A stretch of 10,474 nt of DNA, taken from positions 1 through 10,474 of the forward strand of contig CAZIWX010000085.1 of the NCBI GenBank assembly GCA_964543125.1, read 5' to 3'. Position 1 is the first letter of the stretch, and each line of letters begins with the position of its first letter. Below, one piece after another: positions 1 to 7,832 of the stretch. This DNA is from CAZIWX01 sp964543125 (lineage in GTDB: Bacteria; Fidelibacterota; UBA8477). Made by a program: the position numbers and the translations under genes. The notes beneath the pieces are model-generated. The model worked only from the letters and a program-made list of their open reading frames with translations. It was not told the DNA's origin and searched no databases.

Positions 1-495
1 AGTGCCACGGGTGGTGGGATTTATACGGTGACCTATACCGTTTCCGAAGGGGATACGGACATATCCGATGCCGCCACCATACCCATCAGTGTCCAGTTGG
101 AGGATGCGTCCGGAAATACCAGTAATGTATTCACCACTTCGCCGGTGGCGGGCAATACACCTGCTATTGATGCTAATTCGCCTGTGATCAGCTCAGTATA
201 CTTCACCCCGCAAAACGGTATCCTCATAATAGGAGATAGCCTTGAAACAACGGTGAATGCCGGTGAAAGCGGATTACTCCTGAATTCGGCAACCGTGAAT
301 AGTGTTTCCGTCACCAGTTTTCTGGATAATGGCGACGATACCTACACGCTGATGTATGGAATTTCAGAAGGGGATAGCGACATTACGGAAAATGAAACCA
401 TTCCACTAAGTATTCAACTGGCCGATAGTGCCGGAAATTTAAGTAATGCATACACCACAACACCTTCTTCCGGGTTAACACCCACGATCGATGCC
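1..495 (+). repeat. Two tandem Ig-like units at the visible N-terminus
   Basis: Bases 1-174 encode the end of one unit and 175-495 a complete unit of 107 residues. They align closely: TYTVSEGDTDI with YGISEGDSDI, then TIPISVQLEDASGNTSN with TIPLSIQLADSAGNLSN, and both finish in 'TPxIDANSPxI'. The left unit is cut by the window edge, so more copies probably lie upstream. The unit is distinct from the seven-copy repeat that follows, although both share a DxAGN-like turn motif. Confidence 0.75.
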
Positions 496-3400
496 AACTC
501 CCCAACCATTGCCAACATCGGCACGACGTCGGGCGATGCGTGGTATCAATTGGGTAGTACGATAAATGTTACAGTGACCTTCAGCGAGGCTCTTACCCTG
601 AGCAGCGGTAATCTTATTGCCTATTTAAACACCGGCCGCACCTTAAGCTATACCGCTATCAGTAGTGATACGAATTCCACGGCAAGCTATACCGTCCAAA
701 CCGGTGATACGACCTATGTACTGACAATTGATAGCTTGGTGTTGAGTGGCGGAACCTTGGCCGATGCTGGTGGGAACGCCGTTGATTTGACTATCCCGGA
801 AGGCAGCAACCTAAATAATAATAGTGCATTACGGGTTGACGGATTACTTCCGCTGACATTCACCAGCGGTGCTGTCGCAGTGCAGGGGCTCAGCACCCAA
901 ACCGGTTATTATAATGCCACGGATACTGCGGTAGTGGTTACTGTAACCCCTGATGTTGACGACGGAAGCCTGGTTGGCGGCACGGCATCCGTTCAAGGAC
1001 GAATTGGAACAGCCGCAAGTTTTACAACGATCGGGTCGGCGGTGACGTTGACTGACCGAAATCCACGCCAGATCAGTTTCTCAGCAAGTCAGATTGCGGT
1101 TCTGCCCCGTTACGCCACGGGCCGTGAAATGCGTTTTCGGACAGTGCTGCGTGACCTTGCCGGAAATGAAACCGCCGGAGCAGTCAGTGCTGATTCGGTC
1201 TTGATCGATATTTCAGCTCCCGCTGATTATAGCCTGAGCAGTCTGACCGTGAACGGCGGCAATGTGGTTCCCGGTATTTGGAATTCAACCAATACCGATT
1301 TGCAGATTGACGTTCCGATTGCCGACGATGCAAGTTTAGTGAACGGCACGCTTCAAATTCAGGTCAGAGCCGGTGGAGCCGGTACTTTTACTGATGCCGG
1401 TTCCGCGGCAGCGATTTCTGTAATCAACACCACTCAGACGGTTACACTGACGAACACTGATTTATCCGGTTTCAGCAATGGAGACACATTGTATTTTCGG
1501 GCCGGTATGAATGATGTGGCCGGTAATCAAACCACCAGTAGTGTTTATAATCAGTCGTTGATCGTGGATTTCAGTGCCCCGGCGCCATTCGCCACCGGCG
1601 AAGTGGTTACTACCGGTGGGACGGTAGTACCGGATTATTGGAACCTGACCAATACCGGCATGGATGTAACGGTACCGATTGCATCCGATTCATCATTGCT
1701 AGGTGGCTCGGCTTATTTGGAAATGACGGCCCAGGGAACCGGTAATTGGGACTCTATCGGAACCACGATCAGCATTGATGCACTGTCGGATACGATTATC
1801 TCAGTCACCGATACCGAATTTCAAAATCTGGCCGATTTCGCAGACAGCACCGATATAGAAGTTAGGGCGGTCTTGTATGATCGGAGTTATATCACCTACG
1901 GCGCATCAAGTGCTTCTATCATTCATATCGATATTACAGCTCCGGTCGATTCCACGGTTGGCGCTTTAACCCCCCAAGGTGGCACAGCCGTAAGCAGTTA
2001 CTGGAACGCCAGTAATACATCGCTGCAGGTGACGGTACCCTTTCAGGCCAGCGATTTGAGTATGAGTCAGAGCGGTTCCATTCAGCTTAAATCCCGCATC
2101 AACAATCTGCCCTACACGGACATTGGTTCGCTGACTAACATTACCAGTCCCACTTCGCCGGTCAACATCACTCTGAGCAAAACGGATATTGAAGGACTTT
2201 CCGGCTTTGGCAGCGGTGTTGATCTGTATATGCGTGCCGAAGCAACAGATAATGCCGGTAATGTAACGACCTATGCTGCCAGTCAAACCGTAGTGCGGAT
2301 TGATACCACGGCCCCAAGCGATTTTACTATTACTGCAAATGCCGAAGGTACAGCCGGGCTGGATAGTATTTGGAATCTCGCCAGTACTGATATTCTGGCG
2401 TCGGTTCCGTTGGAAGACGATTCCACATTGCTCCATCTCAACGGACAGGTGGCAACAGTGGGGATTGCCAGGATTCAGATGCGAATTGGAAATGGAAGCT
2501 GGACTAACGTTGGGACGGTACAACAGATTTCTGCTCTGAATGCAAATCTTGATTTTACGGTTAATTCCTCGAGTATCGTTGCTTTGGCCGGATACCAGGA
2601 TGGGGCCCGGATCCATTCCCGGGCTACCCTTACCGATCAAGCCGGGAATTCACTAACCAGCGCCGCAACCGGGGATTCGATTCTAATCGATATTAACGCA
2701 CCCGCGGATTTTCTGGTCGGTTCAGTAGTCACAACCGGTGGACCGAGTTTCACCGGCTACTGGAACGCCGGGAATTCGGGAGTTGATGTCTCGGTACCGA
2801 TTGACAACGATTCCACCTTGATCAATGGTGCTCTGGCTCTAACCGTGCGGGTCGATTTAGGAAATCCACCGGAAGAAATTGCCAGTGCTACTCTGATCGG
2901 TCCGGACTTGAATACGACCAGGACCGTCTCCATCGATTCAGCGGTGATCGAGCATGTGGCCGGTTTTACCGAAGGCAGTCAGCTCTATTTTGGCGCCAAC
3001 ATTACCGATCGCAACGGCAATACCACGGCTGGATCTTATAGTGATACGATTCTGACGGTTGATCAGACGCCGCCGGATACCGCGGCGATAAGTTCGGTAT
3101 ATGATCCGGCGCCCGGTTTGTGGCCCACGGGCTACTGGAATGCTGGCATGCAACAGCTTAATATCGAAATTCCCATCGTTCCGAGTGATGTTAGTCTGGT
3201 AGGAGGAACCATCCAGATGCGAATGCGCACCGGCGCCAATCCTTATGTTAATTTCCAAAGTCCCGATACGATAACTTCCAGCGGAACCCATGTGATGACA
3301 TATACCGATGTACAGTTGGAAGGAATTGCCGGGTTTACGGATGGACGTTTTCTTGATGCGACCTTTGTTTTGACGGATATTGCCGGAAATAGTACTTCCG

Positions 3401-5895
3401 GGGCGCCTGGCGACAGCTTGCTCTACATCGACCAAACCAGTCCGGTTTTAGGTGCTTTTATACAAGCCAACACCAGTTACGTGGGCTACATGAATGGCCA
3501 AGATACTTTAAAAGCGCAATGGGATGGTTTTACCGATGCCAGTGCCGGTGTGGAATTGTATAAATACGCCATAGGTTCAACTGCCAAAGCTTCAGATGTA
3601 GTAACCTGGACAACCGTTGCTCCTGAAGGTACTTCTTCAGTCATTGACTCACTGGCCACTTTAACCAACGCAACCAGCTATTATATCAGTGTCGTTGCCC
3701 GGGATTCCGCCTGGAATATTTCCGATACACTGACCACTAACGGTATTTATGCCGACTTTGTAGAACCGGTGTCACAACCGGTATTGGATCCGTTTTATTT
3801 CATCGAAAATTGGGTGGACAATACCACCGTTCATGGAACAGTGTTGGACGAAGACGCCGGGTTGGATAGCTTGTATCTGACGATTACACGTCTTTCCGAT
3901 ACCACATATTGGAATGGCAATGGCTGGCAAACCGATAGCCTGGGATTACAGGTGACCAACATTACCGGCCAGGCGTGGACCTTTCCGCTGCCGGCCGATT
4001 CGCTCACCAACCGCGTGGACTACCGGGTGGCAACCCGCGCCATTGACCTGGCGCATAATATTCAAACATCGGCGGGAACTGATGAATTCCAGTTCGTTAT
4101 CAATTCACCGCCTGTATTCACGGCCGCGCTTGCGGATACCGCCACGGAAGATTTGCCCTATACTTTCCAGCCGGTGGCTACTGATCCGGATAGTGGCACC
4201 ATCAGTGGCGACACGCTGAAGTACTACCTGCTAACGGCGCCCGGCGCCATGACCATCGATTCATTAACCGGCTTCATACAGTGGACGCCGGTAAATGCCG
4301 ACAGCGGGGATACGCTCATCACGCTCCGAGTGGCGGATACCCACAATGCAGCGGATACTACCAGCTATATCCTGACCGTATTGCAGGTGAACGATCCGCC
4401 GGAACCGGTGACATTGATCGCACCGGCGGATAGTACAATATTAATACCCGCGGACGGTCTTGACCTGACCTTTACGTGGACTGCGGCGATTGATATCGAT
4501 TCCCATGATTTAAGATATCTGCTCCAATTTGAGTCGAGTAATTACGATACCAGTATTCTTATTTCAGATACGACCGTGACGCTGGATGTCTCCATTATGG
4601 ATTTCCCCGTGGATACCTCCGTGCTTTGGTTTGTGAAGGCGCTGGATCAGTCCGACACTTCGACCGTGGTTGATCACTTCCACCTTACCGGATCGCCGCC
4701 CATCGCCAGCCTGGAATACGATACGCTGGCAGTACGCATCAAACGTAACACGGCTAAGGACACCACGCTGGGGATTTCCAACGGCGGCCTGACCAACCTG
4801 CGCTGGAGCCGCCAGACCAAACCCACCTGGGTTGCTTCCGATTCAACCAGTGGACTGGTCGCTTTTAATGCGACGCAGGCGCTAACTTTGCATCTCGGTA
4901 CCGACACGCTGGCCGTGGGACATTATACCGGAACCCTAAAGCTATCCACCAATGACCCCAGCCACGATACCCTGGCGGTATTCATGGATGTAACGATTTC
5001 AGATAAGCCCGAGCTGGCTCTGGCCTTGTATCAAAATCAAGTCTATCCCCGCCGCTACGAAATCATGATCGTGGATAGCCTGGGAATGGTGGACAGTCTC
5101 CATCTGAATTACGGGACCACAACCCTGACTCCGGCGCATCCCGGTGACAATGTTTATATTGCCAGTATCAATGTGGCGACGCCGGGTAATAAAACCCTCA
5201 CTGCCCGGGCCTTCAGTTGGGCCGGGGATACCACGCTCACCCGTAATTTTTCGGTAACCTTAACCAAGCCCGGTACCGATTGGTTGGCGCGGAGTCGTGA
5301 CGGAAATCTCAGCGTTAGCGGAAAGCCCGGGACATTGCCATCCGGAGAAGCCATCGGCGTGGTCGATTCAACGCTGATCCTGAAGGAAACAGCGCTTTAT
5401 GGTATTCTGGGACGGGAAACGGTATTGCGCCAGCCGCTCCTCATTACGCTACGCGATACAGCGGCTGATAAAGCGCTTTACCAGCAAGTGGGCGAGGGTC
5501 AATTTGTGGAATTACCCACCTTGAGCCGCAAGGGCCGGTTGATGGCCTGGAGTGAACACTTCGGCGCTATTACCTTGGGTCGTAAGACGATCCAGGTTCC
5601 GGAAACCAGCCAATTGTCCCAGAATTACCCGAACCCGTTCAACCCTGAAACCCGGATTGCTTTCGACCTGGGATTCATGGATGGATTGCACCAGGTGGTG
5701 GATGTCCAGGTGTACAATATTTTGGGTCAACAGGTGCGCCAATTGCGGCACCAAACCCTGACGCCGGGACATTATAAAATGACCTGGAATGGCTTGAACG
5801 ATTATGGTCAGCAAGCGGCCAGTGGAATCTATTTTGCCCGGATCGCCACGGATGCGGGTTACAACAAATCAATAAAGATGGTACTATTACGATGA
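1..5895 (+). CDS. Giant repeat-rich T9SS-secreted surface protein (5' partial)
   Basis: The frame is open from base 1 to the TGA at 5893-5895, giving 1,964 visible residues. The first possible start (GTG at 28) is internal because the same repeat continues upstream, so the true start lies outside the window. Domain order by nucleotide: two tandem Ig-like units (1-495), a bacterial Ig-like domain of the 'VTFSEALTL...ADAGGNAVDL' type (496-840), seven copies of a roughly 123-residue repeat (841-3432), FN3/cadherin/BACON-like domains (3433-5007), a beta-rich region (5008-5613) and a type A sorting domain (5614-5892). I find no enzyme motif and no cysteine. The family-level reading is an exported adhesin or stalk-like protein whose C-terminal domain sends it through the outer membrane by T9SS. 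Adhesion or structure is inference; no ligand can be deduced. It overlaps the downstream lipoprotein start by four bases. Confidence 0.9.
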   Translation, partial: SATGGGIYTVTYTVSEGDTDISDAATIPISVQLEDASGNTSNVFTTSPVAGNTPAIDANSPVISSVYFTPQNGILIIGDSLETTVNAGESGLLLNSATVNSVSVTSFLDNGDDTYTLMYGISEGDSDITENETIPLSIQLADSAGNLSNAYTTTPSSGLTPTIDANSPTIANIGTTSGDAWYQLGSTINVTVTFSEALTLSSGNLIAYLNTGRTLSYTAISSDTNSTASYTVQTGDTTYVLTIDSLVLSGGTLADAGGNAVDLTIPEGSNLNNNSALRVDGLLPLTFTSGAVAVQGLSTQTGYYNATDTAVVVTVTPDVDDGSLVGGTASVQGRIGTAASFTTIGSAVTLTDRNPRQISFSASQIAVLPRYATGREMRFRTVLRDLAGNETAGAVSADSVLIDISAPADYSLSSLTVNGGNVVPGIWNSTNTDLQIDVPIADDASLVNGTLQIQVRAGGAGTFTDAGSAAAISVINTTQTVTLTNTDLSGFSNGDTLYFRAGMNDVAGNQTTSSVYNQSLIVDFSAPAPFATGEVVTTGGTVVPDYWNLTNTGMDVTVPIASDSSLLGGSAYLEMTAQGTGNWDSIGTTISIDALSDTIISVTDTEFQNLADFADSTDIEVRAVLYDRSYITYGASSASIIHIDITAPVDSTVGALTPQGGTAVSSYWNASNTSLQVTVPFQASDLSMSQSGSIQLKSRINNLPYTDIGSLTNITSPTSPVNITLSKTDIEGLSGFGSGVDLYMRAEATDNAGNVTTYAASQTVVRIDTTAPSDFTITANAEGTAGLDSIWNLASTDILASVPLEDDSTLLHLNGQVATVGIARIQMRIGNGSWTNVGTVQQISALNANLDFTVNSSSIVALAGYQDGARIHSRATLTDQAGNSLTSAATGDSILIDINAPADFLVGSVVTTGGPSFTGYWNAGNSGVDVSVPIDNDSTLINGALALTVRVDLGNPPEEIASATLIGPDLNTTRTVSIDSAVIEHVAGFTEGSQLYFGANITDRNGNTTAGSYSDTILTVDQTPPDTAAISSVYDPAPGLWPTGYWNAGMQQLNIEIPIVPSDVSLVGGTIQMRMRTGANPYVNFQSPDTITSSGTHVMTYTDVQLEGIAGFTDGRFLDATFVLTDIAGNSTSGAPGDSLLYIDQTSPVLGAFIQANTSYVGYMNGQDTLKAQWDGFTDASAGVELYKYAIGSTAKASDVVTWTTVAPEGTSSVIDSLATLTNATSYYISVVARDSAWNISDTLTTNGIYADFVEPVSQPVLDPFYFIENWVDNTTVHGTVLDEDAGLDSLYLTITRLSDTTYWNGNGWQTDSLGLQVTNITGQAWTFPLPADSLTNRVDYRVATRAIDLAHNIQTSAGTDEFQFVINSPPVFTAALADTATEDLPYTFQPVATDPDSGTISGDTLKYYLLTAPGAMTIDSLTGFIQWTPVNADSGDTLITLRVADTHNAADTTSYILTVLQVNDPPEPVTLIAPADSTILIPADGLDLTFTWTAAIDIDSHDLRYLLQFESSNYDTSILISDTTVTLDVSIMDFPVDTSVLWFVKALDQSDTSTVVDHFHLTGSPPIASLEYDTLAVRIKRNTAKDTTLGISNGGLTNLRWSRQTKPTWVASDSTSGLVAFNATQALTLHLGTDTLAVGHYTGTLKLSTNDPSHDTLAVFMDVTISDKPELALALYQNQVYPRRYEIMIVDSLGMVDSLHLNYGTTTLTPAHPGDNVYIASINVATPGNKTLTARAFSWAGDTTLTRNFSVTLTKPGTDWLARSRDGNLSVSGKPGTLPSGEAIGVVDSTLILKETALYGILGRETVLRQPLLITLRDTAADKALYQQVGEGQFVELPTLSRKGRLMAWSEHFGAITLGRKTIQVPETSQLSQNYPNPFNPETRIAFDLGFMDGLHQVVDVQVYNILGQQVRQLRHQTLTPGHYKMTWNGLNDYGQQAASGIYFARIATDAGYNKSIKMVLLR
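841..3432 (+). repeat. Seven tandem ~123-residue domain repeats
   Basis: Units run 841-1209, 1210-1569, 1570-1932, 1933-2304, 2305-2691, 2692-3063 and 3064-3432 (123, 120, 121, 124, 129, 124 and 123 residues). Units 2-7 begin with an x(T/S)(A/S/P)P-like start, have YWN or IWN plus (N/S)(T/S/A) about 20-30 residues in, then VPI-xx-D-xSL, and end with a D-x-AGN-x-T turn and 'S-x(3)-(I/V)D'. Unit 1 is the most divergent (GYYNATD in place of YWN), and unit 3 has lost the AGN motif. The repeats are clear in protein but not as near-identical DNA, so the duplications are old. The pattern suggests Ig-like beta-sandwich domains strung as a rod; the fold is inferred. Confidence 0.85.
3433..5613 (+). 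other. Non-repetitive C-terminal domains of the surface protein
   Basis: After the repeats the protein changes character. Bases 3433-3768 look FN3-like (QWDGFTDAS, LYKYAIG, then SYYISVVARDSAWNIS). Bases 3769-4104 form a further beta-rich domain ending in FQFVIN. Bases 4105-4395 resemble a putative-Ig/cadherin-like domain, with the hallmark string GFIQWTPVNADSGD and the terminal VNDPPEP. Bases 4396-4692 are again FN3-like. Bases 4693-5007 resemble BACON/ASH-type domains (KPTWVASDSTSG, GHYTGTLKLSTNDP). The stretch 5290-5592 recalls the ZU5-like module that often precedes sorting domains in such proteins (VELPTLSRKGRLMAWSEHFG). These assignments rest on pattern recognition and the boundaries are approximate. 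Confidence 0.5.
5614..5892 (+). other. T9SS type A C-terminal sorting domain
   Basis: This 93-residue end begins LSQNYPNPFNPETRI and continues with VQVYNILGQQVRQL, PGHYKMTWNGLNDYGQQ, ASGIYFARI and a final SIKMVLLR. This is the canonical order of the por-secretion type A sorting domain (FlgD-Ig-like fold). In the known system the domain directs export across the outer membrane and is then removed or attached to the surface. No T9SS machinery gene lies in the window. Confidence 0.93.
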
Positions 5896-6494
5896 AGATG
5901 GTTAAACAGCTTTTAAAATGGAGTGTCATCGCTCTGTTCGGACTGATAATTCTCACCGGTTGCCGTAAAAAAATCCTGCCTGCTACCGACGATTATTCCG
6001 AATACGGTTGGACGGTGATTAACGATGGTGATTATACTCAGGCCCTCACCCAGTTCCGGGACGCTCTCGGTTTGGACCCGGAAAATCCCGACGCGTATAA
6101 TGGAATCGGTTGGATCTTCGTGAATATGAATGAACCGGACAGTGCCATTAGTTACTTCACCGCCGGGTTAGGGTTGGCCGTACCGGGTAGCCAACAGCAA
6201 TTGGAGATCTATACGGGGCGGGCCTACAGCTACCATGCTAGTAATCAATATTTATCTAGTATCGATGATTGTAACGAAGTGTTGGCCACGGATAGCGCCT
6301 TCGTTTTTTCCCGCGACACCACCATAACCGCCAGTACGGTGGCTACGCTGCTCGCTGCCAGTTATTTCGGGGTGGGAGACTATACCAATGCACTTTTAGC
6401 GGTGCAGGTGGTGGATGCGGCCTTCCAGGTCGATGTGAATACGGAAACCGGGCTGGCGCAACTGGCGGAAAAAATAGAGGCGCTAAAAGGATAG
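5892..6494 (+). CDS. TPR-repeat lipoprotein
   Basis: A 200-residue protein with a type II signal peptide: basic start (MKMVKQLLK), hydrophobic core, and lipobox L21-T22-G23-C24. The mature part holds about four tetratricopeptide-like helical pairs near residues 38-66, 69-100, 107-140 and 148-182. The first is the clearest (DYTQALTQFRDALGLDPENPDAY). TPR lipoproteins usually act as protein-binding scaffolds at the outer membrane. The residues after Cys24 are basic (RKK) rather than acidic, so the acidic surface-export signal known from Bacteroidetes is absent, and I infer a periplasm-facing protein. The ATG overlaps the surface-protein stop as ATGA with no strong ribosome site, suggesting translational coupling; Met3 (5898) is an alternative start. 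A role in handling or anchoring the upstream protein is inferred from position only. Confidence 0.88.
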   Translation: MKMVKQLLKWSVIALFGLIILTGCRKKILPATDDYSEYGWTVINDGDYTQALTQFRDALGLDPENPDAYNGIGWIFVNMNEPDSAISYFTAGLGLAVPGSQQQLEIYTGRAYSYHASNQYLSSIDDCNEVLATDSAFVFSRDTTITASTVATLLAASYFGVGDYTNALLAVQVVDAAFQVDVNTETGLAQLAEKIEALKG

Positions 6495-6525
6495 AGTTTA
6501 TTATCACTACCCCGTTTTAAGTTAT

Positions 6526-7479
6526 TTACACAATTTCCTGCTCCACCAACCAGCGCTCGGCTTCAATGGCGGCCATACATCCATTACCTGCCGCGGTAAC
6601 CGCCTGACGGTAGACATGATCCCGCACATCGCCACAGGCAAACACGCCGGGAATATCCGTTGCCGTGCTGTCGGGTTTAGTGATCAGGTAGCCCGCTTTA
6701 TTGGTTGGCAGAAATTTGGTAAATAATTCGGTGTTGGGTTTATGACCGATGGCTAAAAATACACCGTCGATCTTCATTTCCCGGGTTTCCCCGGTTACCG
6801 TGTCATTTAGCGTTACACCTTTTACTGCACCGGCACTGACATCGCCCAGGATTTCCTCAATAGTTGTGTTCAGCAGGAATTCGATCTTAGGATTAGCTGC
6901 AGCGCGTTTTTCCATGATTTTGGATGCCCGGAACTCGTCACGGCGATGGACGACATAGACTTTGGATGCGAATTTGGTTAGGAAGATTGCCTCTTCCATG
7001 GCAGAATCACCACCACCCACCACGATGACATCCATGTTACGAAAGAAAAAGCCATCGCAGGTGGCACAGGCCGTCACTCCATGTCCCATGAGTCTTTTCT
7101 CGGACTCAAGCCCCAGCCATTTGGCGCTGGCGCCGGTGGATATAATAACGGCATCGGTTGTGTAGACCTTATTCATAACCCATACTTTGTAAGGGCGCTC
7201 TTTAAGGTCAACCCTGGTTACAAGCTCAAATTTAGTTTTAGCGCCGAATCGTTGGGCTTGTTTGCGAAAAATTTCCATCAACTCAGGTCCCTGGATGCCT
7301 TCAACAAACCCGGGATAATTTTCAATATCGGTTGTAATCGTAAGTTGTCCACCCGGTTGGTTACCTTCCAGAATGAGGGGCGCCAGATCAGCGCGGGCTG
7401 CGTAGATGCCGGCGGTCAATCCGGCGGGGCCGGATCCGATGATAATTACTTTCTCATGTTCAGTTTGTGTGTCAGACAT
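6526..7479 (-). CDS. trxB: Thioredoxin reductase (NADPH)
   Basis: A 317-residue low-molecular-weight flavoprotein that transfers electrons from NADPH through FAD and a redox disulfide to thioredoxin in the cytoplasm. Visible motifs: FAD-binding GSGPAG (15-20), GGQL (43-46), active-site CATC (138-141), NADPH-binding GGGDSA (155-160), the HRRDEFRA stretch typical of NADPH use (178-185), and the second FAD motif GVFACGD (278-284). Length matches the bacterial family (E. coli about 320). I chose the ATG at 7477-7479 because GGGAGG (7484-7489) lies just upstream. An in-frame ATG at 7497 would add six residues but has no ribosome site and would place this Shine-Dalgarno inside the coding region. 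It is convergent with the lipoprotein gene, with a 31-base gap holding no clear hairpin. No thioredoxin gene is adjacent. Confidence 0.96.
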   Translation of the reverse strand: MSDTQTEHEKVIIIGSGPAGLTAGIYAARADLAPLILEGNQPGGQLTITTDIENYPGFVEGIQGPELMEIFRKQAQRFGAKTKFELVTRVDLKERPYKVWVMNKVYTTDAVIISTGASAKWLGLESEKRLMGHGVTACATCDGFFFRNMDVIVVGGGDSAMEEAIFLTKFASKVYVVHRRDEFRASKIMEKRAAANPKIEFLLNTTIEEILGDVSAGAVKGVTLNDTVTGETREMKIDGVFLAIGHKPNTELFTKFLPTNKAGYLITKPDSTATDIPGVFACGDVRDHVYRQAVTAAGNGCMAAIEAERWLVEQEIV

Positions 7480-7483
7480 TATT

Positions 7484-7489
7484 CCTCCC
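7484..7489 (-). promoter_or_regulatory. Ribosome binding site that sets the trxB start
   Basis: Read on the minus strand this is GGGAGG, four bases before the ATG at 7479. The upstream in-frame ATGs at 7497 and 7491 have no purine-rich site before them, so this motif decides the start. Confidence 0.8.
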
Positions 7490-7692
7490 ATATCCATTCA
7501 TTATTTTTAAAATCAAGGTTTTCATAGCTGGGTTTAACCGCAATGTTGCTTAACCTGAACCGGATTGCCCTACGAAATGATTTTATTCTCAATCCGGGAA
7601 GCGGATTCATTGCGTTTAAATACAACCATCTTAATATACTGTTTCTCATCATGCCCTTGTTGGAAACCCGCGATCAAAGCCAGTTACAAAAA

Positions 7693-7747
7693 ACAAAACC
7701 GAGTGTCTTTCAGACGACTATTAGCTTAGTCCAAACCTCGGCTCTAT
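7693..7747 (-). terminator. Candidate structured terminator of the kinase-regulator operon
   Basis: Read on the minus strand, CCGAG (7741-7737) pairs with CTCGG (7703-7699). The closing stem can extend outward through A-U and G-U pairs, AUAGAG against UUUUGU. Inside are two further inverted repeats: GACTA/TAGTC (7731-7727 with 7720-7716) and GTCT-GAA-AGAC (7715-7705). They sit back to back, giving a three-way junction. The structure ends in TTTTGTTTTTTG, which suits rho-independent termination about 85-140 bases after the regulator stop. Individual stems are short (4-5 strong pairs), so this could also be a chance fold or another RNA element. Confidence 0.4.
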
Positions 7748-7832
7748 ATCAATGCTCCATAGTTTGTCCGCTAAGCAAAAAACGGCAGCTGGTGAACATG
7801 ACCACAGTTTCGGATACTGTAAACGCATGACA

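Larger units (their letters stand above)
7480..7832. other. Intergenic region between trxB and the response regulator
   Basis: About 350 bases without a convincing gene. Because both flanking genes read leftward, this stretch must carry the 3' end of the two-component transcript and the trxB promoter and leader. It holds the structured element at 7693-7747, the trxB ribosome site, and a small isolated dyad ACAGT/ACTGT (7804-7820) just past the regulator stop. I looked for sigma-54 promoter pairs (GG and GC ten bases apart) and for a good -35/-10 pair before trxB and found none I would defend. A 95-codon plus-strand frame (7543-7830) is judged spurious. Confidence 0.6.

Noticed and set aside
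1966..2640. Minus-strand open frame of 224 codons inside the giant gene
   Set aside because: It lies antisense to clear repeat units in the coding strand, has no recognisable domain, and is explained by the biased codon composition of the repeat gene.
841..3432. DNA-level direct repeats that could recombine
   Set aside because: Similarity between units is evident in protein only; I saw no long identical nucleotide stretches between units.
2938..3435. Minus-strand open frame of 165 codons
   Set aside because: Same reason: it is antisense to repeat units 6 and 7 and has no protein-like motif pattern.
6495..6525. Bidirectional terminator between the convergent lipoprotein and trxB genes
   Set aside because: The gap is only 31 bases, AT-rich, and shows no inverted repeat of useful length.
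7081..7527. Plus-strand 148-codon frame opposite trxB
   Set aside because: The minus strand is unambiguously thioredoxin reductase with all motifs; this frame is its shadow.
7804..7820. ACAGT/ACTGT dyad just after the regulator stop
   Set aside because: Only five pairs around a seven-base loop and no immediate T-run on the minus strand, so I do not call it a terminator or operator.
7543..7830. Plus-strand 95-codon frame in the intergenic region
   Set aside because: No ribosome site before the ATG, no domain or membrane pattern that makes sense, and it covers the palindromic element at 7693-7747, which looks like RNA structure rather than coding sequence.
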